The position numbers and the translations under genes were made by a program. From Ruminococcus sp. (GTDB lineage Bacteria > Bacillota > Clostridia > Oscillospirales > Ruminococcaceae): DNA of 57,035 nucleotides. The notes under the pieces are model-generated. The model saw only the letters and a program-made list of their open reading frames with translations, was not told the origin of the DNA and did not search any database. This document shows, in pieces, positions 35,540 to 43,756 of the stretch; positions within the stretch are counted from its first letter, which is position 1; the number at the start of each line of letters is the position of its first letter. The stretch is taken from NCBI GenBank assembly GCA_017543335.1, contig JAFYGE010000064.1, forward strand, positions 1 to 57,035. The letters are read 5' to 3'.

Positions 35540-35920
35540 TCATTCCTGAGTTCCATTGATCTTATTTTCTATTTTTTTCTGCAGCTTAGCAAAATATGAA
35601 TTAACGTCCTCGATATTGAAGCCGCTGCCGCTGCGAGCCATGCTTATGGGTCTGTATTTTTCTGACATATATTGATCATTTGCATCGGAATTTGAAATTC
35701 CACCGTTCTCCAAACAAGTAAGAAGATTCACATAGAAGTCGAGCTTCGTTAAAACATCTTCTTTTGAATATCCGCCCCTGAATTGTTCTCTCAAAATAAC
35801 TTTTGATTCGCCCGACGAACTTACCGATTTTCCAGACATACTGCTGCCGCCGGACTGCTTAGATTTAATTGCCAGTGTTACAATAACAAATGCTAATACA
35901 ATTACCAATATCACCCACAT
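35540..35920 (-). CDS. Small single-pass membrane protein in the polysaccharide cluster
   Basis: 126 residues: an N-terminal membrane helix (about 2-19) without cleavage site, a Ser/Gly-rich linker (SKQSGGSSMSGKSVSSSG) and a C-terminal helical part of about 80 residues. No family recognised. It lies 21 nt after gmd with AGAGG before the ATG, so it is part of the operon. It might help anchor or regulate the glycan machinery; this is a guess from position only. Confidence 0.65.
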   Translation of the reverse strand: MWVILVIVLAFVIVTLAIKSKQSGGSSMSGKSVSSSGESKVILREQFRGGYSKEDVLTKLDFYVNLLTCLENGGISNSDANDQYMSEKYRPISMARSGSGFNIEDVNSYFAKLQKKIENKINGTQE

Positions 35921-35941
35921 AATCTTTACCTCTTAGAAATA

Positions 35942-37051
<1,110 letters not shown>

Positions 37052-38116
37052 TTAAACAAGTTCGTTTCTGCCGTGTTCTTTAAGCTGAGCGATGACTTTC
37101 TTTACGTCCTGAGTATTGTTCTTTGAGCATACCAGAAGTACGTCGTCAGTATCAACTATGATGATGTCTCTTGTACCGATAGCAGCGATAAGTCTCTTTC
37201 CTCCGCATACAGTAGTACGCTTTGAGTCAACAGTGATAACATCGCCGTTGATGTAGTTCTTATCATCATCGGTCTCATTTATACGCTCAACAGCGAGCCA
37301 GCTTCCGACATCGTCCCAGCCGAAGCTTCCCGGAAGAGTATAAATATCGCTTGCTTTTTCCATTATACCGAAGTCGATGGACTCGGAAGTGAAGGCTGTG
37401 AATTCCTTAACAAGAGTCTCCTCGAAATCAGGAGTGCCGAAGCTGTCTCCTATGCGGAGAGCACCTTCATATATATCAGGCATGAACTCTTTGAGGTTAG
37501 CCATTATTGAAGATATTTTCCATACGAACATACCGCTGTTCCAGAGATATTTTCCGGAAGCGAGGTACTTCTTTGCTGTAGCAAGGTCAGGTTTTTCAAC
37601 GAATCTTTCTACTTCGTAAGCTTCTCCGGACTCTGCACCGAAATTGATATAGCCATAGCCTGTCTCAGGGTATGTCGGAGTTATACCTATAGTAACGAGG
37701 TTCTTGCCCTGTTCTGCGACAGAAACTGCTTTTTTCAGAGTCTTTACATAGATATTCTCATAACCGATAAGGTGGTCCGAAGGGAGTACGAGCATAACAG
37801 CATCGTCATACTTCTTTCCGATAACAGCTGCTGCAAAAGCGATACACGGAGCTGTATTTCTTGCACATGGCTCAGCGAGGATATTCTCCTCCGGCACATC
37901 CGGAAGCTGATCCTTTACAAGACCCTTGTAAGCGGCATTAGTAACGATAAAAATGTCCTCTGCCTCCACGATAGGTCTGAGACGGTTGATAGTTTTCTGT
38001 ATCATAGTTTCCCCGTCGGAAGTAAGTGACAGGAACTGCTTTGGGCAGGAATTACGGCTCTTGGGCCAGAAACGCTCTCCACGTCCGCCAGCCATTATTA
38101 CTGCTGTTATTTTCAT
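37052..38116 (-). CDS. manC: Mannose-1-phosphate guanylyltransferase
   Basis: 354 residues, short form without the C-terminal isomerase domain. IMAGGRGERFWPKSRNSCPKQF near 7 is the nucleotidyltransferase signature; ILAEPCARNTAPCIAFAA and LPSDHLI, then FVEKPD and WNSGMFVW follow. It makes GDP-mannose from mannose-1-phosphate and GTP, the precursor for Gmd. Its ATG shares one base with the preceding stop (TAATG) and its GAGGAG site is inside that gene, so translation is coupled. Confidence 0.96.
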   Translation of the reverse strand: MKITAVIMAGGRGERFWPKSRNSCPKQFLSLTSDGETMIQKTINRLRPIVEAEDIFIVTNAAYKGLVKDQLPDVPEENILAEPCARNTAPCIAFAAAVIGKKYDDAVMLVLPSDHLIGYENIYVKTLKKAVSVAEQGKNLVTIGITPTYPETGYGYINFGAESGEAYEVERFVEKPDLATAKKYLASGKYLWNSGMFVWKISSIMANLKEFMPDIYEGALRIGDSFGTPDFEETLVKEFTAFTSESIDFGIMEKASDIYTLPGSFGWDDVGSWLAVERINETDDDKNYINGDVITVDSKRTTVCGGKRLIAAIGTRDIIIVDTDDVLLVCSKNNTQDVKKVIAQLKEHGRNELV

Positions 38117-39501
38117 TATTTATTCTCCTCTTTTCCTTTGCTGTGCTTTGGTGCAAGCACGCCTTCCTCTGTCTCCGCATTATTTTTTCCCGGAAACAGC
38201 ATTGTTTTAAGGGTCATAAGTATTATCTGGATGTCCATTCTCAGAGAGAAGTTCTCGATATACATAAGATCCATTTTCAACTTATCATATGGGGATGTAT
38301 CATATACACCCGTAACCTGTGCATAGCCTGTAAGACCAGCCTTTACTTTAAGGCGGAACTCAAATTCAGGCATCTGCTTCTTATATTCCTCGGCAAGTTC
38401 AGGTCTTTCCGGACGTGGTCCTACTACGGACATTTCGCCTTTCAGGATGTTGAACAGCTGTGGGAATTCATCTATACGGAATTTTCTCAGTATCTTTCCG
38501 ACAGGAGTGATACGGTCATCCTCCTCTGAGGCAAGACGGGCTTTTCCGTCTTTTTCCGCATCGACTATCATGCTTCTGAATTTATATACATAAAATTCCT
38601 TATCATCTATAGTGAGTCTTTTCTGCTTATAAAGCACCGGACCGCCGTCATACAGCTTTACAGCGAGTGCAGATATTATCATGAACGGAGCAGCCGGTAT
38701 TATTGCGATAAGCGAGAATACTATATCAAATACTCTCTTTATGAATCTCTGCTCGAAGTCGAGTCCGTAATTGCGGCAGAGAAGCAGGGGAGTATCGAAA
38801 AGTCTGATATCGTCCGCACCTCTTATTATAATATCTGATATTTTCGGAGCTATATATGCTCTTATCGATCTTTCAAAGCAGAATTTAAGATAATCGTTTC
38901 TTAGCTCAGCCGGTATATCGCAGATTATTACGCCCTCATATTTGAGTATCTGCTCTTTTATAACGGAGCTTTCCTCATTTATGCTTACCGACTCACATAT
39001 CATATATTTATCCACACGCTGGCTCATTTTCATTACAAGAGCCGCCGCCTGATGACTTCCATATAATATTATAAGCCGTCTTGGCGGATATATCATAAAG
39101 TATATCCTGCCCGAAAGAGCTGTCCAGACTGTGATAAAACCGAAATCTACAAAGGTCAGCAGTAGTATCGGTATGCCTTCCATAAAATGACGTCCGATAA
39201 GGCTTATCAGGAAATATGTCACGACATTCACACACGCCATTGAGATAAGCTGTGAAAACAGCATATCCGTTTTTTTAAGGTAACCGAGTTTGAATCCGCC
39301 GTACGCTTTGAAAAATAAGAAAATAAGCAGGCAGTAGATACTTATAAGCACCCAGTTTCCTCGCCGGTAAAACGGCAGGACAATGGCTGAACTGTAATAT
39401 TTATACCAGACATATGCAAAAAATCCCGTAAGCACTGCCATCAGTACCAATGCGGCACCGAGAGTTATAATTCTTTTATAACGGTCTCTTTTACTATTCA
39501 T
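38116..39501 (-). CDS. Polyprenyl-phosphate sugar phosphotransferase
   Basis: 461 residues: five membrane helices in the N-terminal half (about 11-150), a CoA-binding-like middle domain, and a C-terminal bacterial sugar transferase domain from about 265 (KRVFDIVFSLIAIIPAAPF, KFRSMIVDAEKDGK, RKFRIDEFPQLFNILKGEMS, VGPRPERPEL). WbaP/WcaJ-type enzymes move a sugar-1-phosphate from a nucleotide to undecaprenyl phosphate and so start each polysaccharide repeat unit. First gene of the cluster, under a perfect promoter. No flippase or polymerase is in the window, so these must be elsewhere. Confidence 0.92.
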   Translation of the reverse strand: MNSKRDRYKRIITLGAALVLMAVLTGFFAYVWYKYYSSAIVLPFYRRGNWVLISIYCLLIFLFFKAYGGFKLGYLKKTDMLFSQLISMACVNVVTYFLISLIGRHFMEGIPILLLTFVDFGFITVWTALSGRIYFMIYPPRRLIILYGSHQAAALVMKMSQRVDKYMICESVSINEESSVIKEQILKYEGVIICDIPAELRNDYLKFCFERSIRAYIAPKISDIIIRGADDIRLFDTPLLLCRNYGLDFEQRFIKRVFDIVFSLIAIIPAAPFMIISALAVKLYDGGPVLYKQKRLTIDDKEFYVYKFRSMIVDAEKDGKARLASEEDDRITPVGKILRKFRIDEFPQLFNILKGEMSVVGPRPERPELAEEYKKQMPEFEFRLKVKAGLTGYAQVTGVYDTSPYDKLKMDLMYIENFSLRMDIQIILMTLKTMLFPGKNNAETEEGVLAPKHSKGKEENK

Positions 39502-39595
39502 ATTGTTCCTGCGGCTGATGATGTCCCGTGCCGCAGCGTCTCCTTTTAACGAATTTTCTCTATATCAGCGGTTCTGCAAATGCAGTCTCAAAGTT

Positions 39596-39624
39596 ATTAT
39601 AGCAAATCGTATTTACTCTGTCAA
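39596..39624 (-). promoter_or_regulatory. Perfect consensus promoter of the polysaccharide cluster
   Basis: TTGACA (39619-39624), 17 nt, TATAAT (39596-39601) on the minus strand; leader of about 85 nt. The rest of this 307-bp intergenic stretch (39625-39766) shows nothing I can name. Confidence 0.85.
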
Positions 39625-39766
39625 TAGGAGTTATCAATTTTTACAAATACAACCTGAGCTTTTCGTTATTTTGCACAAAGGCTTAATCCCTATGACTTAT
39701 TATCGGGTAAACATTATGTCGATAACAGTATTTACTTTATAAATAGTATAGAGCTACAAATACTAA

Positions 39767-39795
39767 GACGATGCCTGTATTCAACAGTCATCGTC
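39767..39795 (-). terminator. Possible xthA terminator
   Basis: Stem GACGATG/CATCGTC plus CTG/CAG (39767-39795) 14 nt after the xthA stop; the following T run is poor (TTAGTATTTG). Confidence 0.55.
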
Positions 39796-39808
39796 ATAAG
39801 CATAAATA

Positions 39809-40555
39809 TTATTCCACAATAAGTTCCACCGGGCAATGGTCGCTGCCCATAACGTCAGTAAGTATAACGGAGTCCTTTACACGCTCCATAAATCTTTCAG
39901 AGACCACAAAATAGTCTATACGCCAGCCTGCGTTTTTTTCTCTTGCTCTGAATCTGTAAGACCACCATGAATAGGTAACGGTGTCGGGGTAGAGGGTACG
40001 GAAGGTATCCTTAAAGCCTGCACCGAGGAGCTCCGTAAATTTTCCACGTTCTTCGTCTGAGAATCCGGCATTTCCCCTATTGGTCTTAGGATTTTTCAGG
40101 TCTATCTCCTCATGAGCGACATTGAGGTCGCCGCAATAGACTACAGGCTTTTTCTTATCGAGCTCACTGAGGTAGGCACGCATAGCGTCCTCGAACTCCA
40201 TACGGTAGTCTATTCGTTTAAGACCGTCCTGAGCATTCGGCACGTAGCAGCAAACGAAGTAAAAGTCTTCGTATTCGCAGGTAATGACTCTGCCCTCGTC
40301 CATATGTTCGCCGTTAAGACCGTAAGTAACCGAGAGCGGTTCTTTTTTGGTAAAGACTGCTGTACCTGAATAGCCTTTTTTTATTGCACTATGGAAATAT
40401 TTATGGTAGCCCTCCGGAGCAAAATCCGCCTGATCCGGCTGCATTTTAGTTTCCTGCAAGCAGAAAATATCAGCGTCCACGCTGTTAAAGAAGTCCTCAA
40501 AGCCTTTTTGCAGGCAGGCACGGAATCCGTTTACGTTCCAAGAGATGAATTTCAT
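39809..40555 (-). CDS. xthA: Exodeoxyribonuclease III
   Basis: 248 residues of the exonuclease-endonuclease-phosphatase fold: [15 protein letters not shown] at 4-18, [41 protein letters not shown] and [11 protein letters not shown] near the end with the catalytic Asp-His. It cuts DNA at abasic sites in base excision repair and trims 3' ends. The start at 40555 has GGAGG at good spacing and matches the family N-terminus; the longer frame upstream has no such site. Confidence 0.95.
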   Translation of the reverse strand: MKFISWNVNGFRACLQKGFEDFFNSVDADIFCLQETKMQPDQADFAPEGYHKYFHSAIKKGYSGTAVFTKKEPLSVTYGLNGEHMDEGRVITCEYEDFYFVCCYVPNAQDGLKRIDYRMEFEDAMRAYLSELDKKKPVVYCGDLNVAHEEIDLKNPKTNRGNAGFSDEERGKFTELLGAGFKDTFRTLYPDTVTYSWWSYRFRAREKNAGWRIDYFVVSERFMERVKDSVILTDVMGSDHCPVELIVE

Positions 40556-40586
40556 AAAAAAATCCTCCGATCTGTAGTATGTCAAT

Positions 40587-40615
40587 ATTATACCACAGAC
40601 CGGAGTTTTTTACAA
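40587..40615 (-). promoter_or_regulatory. xthA promoter flanked by an inverted repeat
   Basis: TTGTAA (40610-40615), 17 nt, TATAAT (40587-40592) on the minus strand. An 11-bp inverted repeat (CTCCGATCTGT at 40564-40574 and ACAGACCGGAG at 40595-40605, one wobble) brackets the -10 element and reaches the ribosome binding site. Confidence 0.6.
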
Positions 40616-40632
40616 TATCACAATTTCAATTA

Positions 40633-42111
40633 TCAGCCGCAGGCATCAAGACCTTTAGTTATATCTGTGATCTTAAATTCGCAGATAAGCTGATCGTCAC
40701 GATATTCAGTGTATTCTTTTATTACAAAGTCCTTATCTACAACGAACCTCATTGAAACATTATATCCGTTATCATTGTTATTATATGTTACCTGAACATC
40801 TTCACTTTCATCAGGTAGCTGAATGATCCAGTCATCTGTGCTGGCATAAATATAGTTATTTAAACGGTTTGTTATTCTCTTTAATATAGGGTAATACTTA
40901 GCCGGAGGAGCTATCTCCCAATCCGAAGAAAGATCATACTGAGCTGTTTTAAGTTCGTGATTCAACTCGTCAAGATTTATATCATCACCATATATTGTTT
41001 TTAAAGTAGTACCTGAACCGCTTAACATCTCACAATAATTATAAGTATCATCAAATACTGAACCTGCTAACATCAGTTCAACGTTCTTGCCTTCCGGAAG
41101 TTCTACTTTAGTTTCAGCACCTTCTTTTAAATGCATAAAATCATTAACAAAGTATACTTTATTATTTTCATCAACAGAACCATGCTCACAAGCATCTGCA
41201 TCAATATAAAACGGTTCAAATCCTGACATTACGCTATCAGGCTCACGCAGATACCTTACATGATAATTCCATATCGAGTTCTCATTACAAAGCTTTCTTA
41301 CAGCATTATCAAGATCCTGCCTCAAAAGTGAAGGATCAACACGCAGCTCTTTGTCTCTGCTAAGCTTGCTGAGATATGATGCAAATTCGTCTCCTTTAAT
41401 GTTCTTTGCATTGAATACAAGATAATCTCCGTCCCATATCTGACCTTTTTCATTAACAAAGAGTCTATGAGAAGTGCTGAAGAAACGGTATACATTCTCA
41501 AATACGAACGGACCGCTGCCTGTCTGGAATTCATATGCATCGCCCTCAACCTGTTCCCACTCAAAACCGTGGAGGAATTCGCTTATATCTGTTGGTATAG
41601 GGGTGATGCCATAGATAAAGCTGACATCAGAATATGGGAGATATGCAGCATCATCACAAGTCTCAACGCTGAAAACGTTGTCAATTATCTGATCTGCTAT
41701 ACGCTGCTGTTTATCGTTATCATGACCGCTTGAAGCAGCTGTTGTTGTTACTGTTGTAGTTGTTACTGCGTTTGTTGCAGTCACAATGGTAGTTTCTGTG
41801 GCAGTTGCAGCTATACCTGTAGTAATGTCTGTTGACGGCTCATCTGAAACTTCATGGAGATTATCCGAATGTTTGTCCTTGCTTGTTTTGTACCATACTG
41901 TACCTACTGAACCGCATATTATCGCAAAAGCTGCGGCTGCTGCGGCATATCTTCTCAATGTAAACTTAGGGGCTCTCTCAACGCTGCTAACGCTGTCTGT
42001 ATATTCCTGATCCTTCTCAGGTGAATTTTTCAACATATTTTCCATTTTATTTTTAAACTCCTCACTGCACTTTATTTTACCGAGCATCTCGTTATATTCC
42101 TTCTGTTTCAT
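40633..42111 (-). CDS. Single-pass membrane protein, probable partner of the second ECF sigma factor
   Basis: 492 residues. A cytoplasmic N-terminus of about 50 residues (EMLGKIKCSEEFKNKMENML), one membrane helix (about 53-73), a Thr-rich linker (TTTTVTTTAASS type) and a large extracytoplasmic domain of about 350 residues with no recognised family. The layout (short inner part, helix, outer sensor) is that of anti-sigma factors, though the inner part has no zinc motif. It overlaps the sigma gene by 20 bp and its start at 42111 follows GGAGGG. It probably binds the sigma factor until a signal arrives outside; this is inferred from context. Confidence 0.75.
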   Translation of the reverse strand: MKQKEYNEMLGKIKCSEEFKNKMENMLKNSPEKDQEYTDSVSSVERAPKFTLRRYAAAAAAFAIICGSVGTVWYKTSKDKHSDNLHEVSDEPSTDITTGIAATATETTIVTATNAVTTTTVTTTAASSGHDNDKQQRIADQIIDNVFSVETCDDAAYLPYSDVSFIYGITPIPTDISEFLHGFEWEQVEGDAYEFQTGSGPFVFENVYRFFSTSHRLFVNEKGQIWDGDYLVFNAKNIKGDEFASYLSKLSRDKELRVDPSLLRQDLDNAVRKLCNENSIWNYHVRYLREPDSVMSGFEPFYIDADACEHGSVDENNKVYFVNDFMHLKEGAETKVELPEGKNVELMLAGSVFDDTYNYCEMLSGSGTTLKTIYGDDINLDELNHELKTAQYDLSSDWEIAPPAKYYPILKRITNRLNNYIYASTDDWIIQLPDESEDVQVTYNNNDNGYNVSMRFVVDKDFVIKEYTEYRDDQLICEFKITDITKGLDACG

Positions 42112-42598
42112 AGTATCCCTCCTTTTCAAGCTCAAGACGCAGTTTTTTTCTGCCTCTCTGCAACCATGAACTTATGGTATTTTCGCTTGCATCGAGCATT
42201 TCAGCTATTTCTCTTACTTTATATCCTTCGTAGTAATACAGGAATATGACCGAACTGTATTTCTTGGGAAGCGATGCTATTATTTCCCTTATCTCATTTT
42301 CTCCGGAAGTAAACTCGCACTTCATATCGTTCTCGTTTACTTCATCTATAGAAGAAGTCCGGCTGAAACGGAAACTCTTTCTGAAATTTCTTCCGCTGTT
42401 TATCGCCACTCTCAGAAGCCACGCTTTAAGATGCTCATCATCGTTGAATTCGTTCTTTGAAGAATGGAGTTTCAGGAAGACTTCCTGAGTTATATCCTCT
42501 GCTTCTGCCATATTTCCGGTGCAGGCATATGCCGCACGTAATACTGTATCTCCGAATTTTCTGAAAGCATAGAGTGCTAAATTTTCTTTGTCGATCAT
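42092..42598 (-). CDS. ECF-family RNA polymerase sigma factor
   Basis: 168 residues with region 2 (about 10-75, NMAEAEDITQEVFLKLH, LKAWLLRVAINSGRN) and region 4 (about 105-160, LPKKYSSVIFLYYYEGYK, EIAEMLDASENTISSWLQRG). The start at 42598 follows GGGAGGGG; the longer frame upstream lacks such a site. A perfect 10-bp palindrome ATACCGGTAT (42624-42633) lies just upstream, perhaps an operator. I see no AAC-N16-CGT promoter, so unlike the first sigma operon this one does not look self-driven. Confidence 0.9.
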   Translation of the reverse strand: MIDKENLALYAFRKFGDTVLRAAYACTGNMAEAEDITQEVFLKLHSSKNEFNDDEHLKAWLLRVAINSGRNFRKSFRFSRTSSIDEVNENDMKCEFTSGENEIREIIASLPKKYSSVIFLYYYEGYKVREIAEMLDASENTISSWLQRGRKKLRLELEKEGYYETEGI

Positions 42599-42704
42599 AT
42601 GATCCCCTCCCTTCAACATTGCTATACCGGTATCGGAGCTTTGTGCCCCTTCATAAATACACACAACTGAGGATTCTTTTTCCGTGCAGTGAGGAAAAAT
42701 TTTT

Positions 42705-42740
42705 TTGAAAAAATTTCAGGGACGGATGTGCTCCGTCCCT
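42705..42740 (-). terminator. Probable terminator of the AraC-type gene
   Basis: Stem AGGGACGGA/TCCGTCCCT (42718-42726, 42732-42740) then TGAAATTTTTTC on the minus strand, 95 nt after the AraC stop. Confidence 0.65.
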
Positions 42741-42778
42741 CAGTATGTTGAAAAAAGAAAAAAGCTAACCACAATAAA

Positions 42779-42824
42779 GGGATTCCAAAGAGTGACTCCC
42801 ATTTTTGCCGACTTCGTCGTTTTA
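42779..42824. repeat. Dispersed intergenic repeat, copy 1
   Basis: GGGATTCCAAAG (42779-42790) and GCCGACTTCGTCGTTTTA (42807-42824). The 18-bp part recurs exactly at 46698-46715 and the first part recurs near 46685 and at 54669-54680. Confidence 0.6.
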
Positions 42825-42834
42825 TTATTTATCT

Positions 42835-43590
42835 TTAATTCTTCTTCTCAGTTTCAAAAACCGGTATCTTATAGCGTTTTTTATATTCCTTTGGAGTCAT
42901 ACCGAAAAATTTCCGGAATATCTTGATAAAATAGCTCTGCGAACTGAATGCGAGCAGATTGCTTATCTCAGTATCAGTACGCTCTGTGTAGAGAAGCAGT
43001 GCAGAAGCTTCTTCTGTTTTAAGCTTGTTTACGTACTCACTGAAAGTTATCCCCGTTTCTTTACGGAAAAGTCTTGAAAGATAAGCCGTACTCAGACCAA
43101 GCTCCTCAGCAGCATCGTCAAGCAGCACTCTGCTGTGAAGATGATTAGTTATATAGTCGATAGCACTTACTACCTGCTTTGAGCATATACCTCCAAGCTT
43201 TATCTTACGCATTTTCTCGGTATAGCCCTCTATCATCTCTATATGAGCAGCTCTTACACCTTTTTCGTCCTTGCATTTATCAACTTTCATTATATAATAG
43301 TCACTAAGACTGTAGGCTTCTTCCGGAGTCATGCCCTTATTTATACAAGTACGGGCAATGATAGCCGCAAGAACTACAAAATGATATTTCAGATTCCGCA
43401 GCGGGTCTTCACTGAGTATTCCGCATCCTTCGCAGCATAACGGCTGCATAAAAACTCTTACAAGTTCCAGATTACCGGCACAGATACTGTCATAGAAAGC
43501 TATCTCACGGTCAAGCGAAGCGTGTTCAAAGTCCTCTTCACGTTTTTCAAAAAGATGAGAGGCAATGTATTTTTCAACCTCGTCATTCAT
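42835..43590 (-). CDS. AraC-family transcriptional regulator
   Basis: 251 residues. The C-terminal 100 hold two helix-turn-helix motifs: LLDDAAEELGLSTAYLSRLF near 155 and the second with SYFIKIFRKFFGMTPKEYKK near 220, the AraC signature. The N-terminal 140 residues are helical with Cys-rich LCCEGCG near 52, not a cupin, so the ligand or signal is unknown; the Cys residues could bind metal or sense redox state. The ATG follows AGGAGG. It has its own promoter (43695-43723) with a leader of about 98 nt that holds a 20-bp motif repeated before the LRR gene. Confidence 0.88.
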   Translation of the reverse strand: MNDEVEKYIASHLFEKREEDFEHASLDREIAFYDSICAGNLELVRVFMQPLCCEGCGILSEDPLRNLKYHFVVLAAIIARTCINKGMTPEEAYSLSDYYIMKVDKCKDEKGVRAAHIEMIEGYTEKMRKIKLGGICSKQVVSAIDYITNHLHSRVLLDDAAEELGLSTAYLSRLFRKETGITFSEYVNKLKTEEASALLLYTERTDTEISNLLAFSSQSYFIKIFRKFFGMTPKEYKKRYKIPVFETEKKN

Positions 43591-43646
43591 ATGCCCACCT
43601 CCTGTATTGATTGTTTTTCCATACTATTGATTCAGCAATAATATAC

Positions 43647-43666
43647 TTACGTCGGTCAAGCCGAGG
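43647..43666. repeat. 20-bp motif, copy 1, in the AraC gene leader
   Basis: TTACGTCGGTCAAGCCGAGG, identical to 46555-46574. Contains the inverted repeat TCGG-N5-CCGA. It lies about 22 nt downstream of the predicted transcription start near 43688. Confidence 0.6.
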
Positions 43667-43694
43667 GGAGCATATTATTTACTGTATCAATACT

Positions 43695-43723
43695 ATTATA
43701 ACATATCCTCAGAGTATTTTCAA
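43695..43723 (-). promoter_or_regulatory. Promoter of the AraC-type gene
   Basis: TTGAAA (43718-43723), 17 nt, TATAAT (43695-43700) on the minus strand. Confidence 0.65.
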
Positions 43724-43756
43724 ATAAAATTGCTATTTTTTGTGTAAGTTTTCAAA

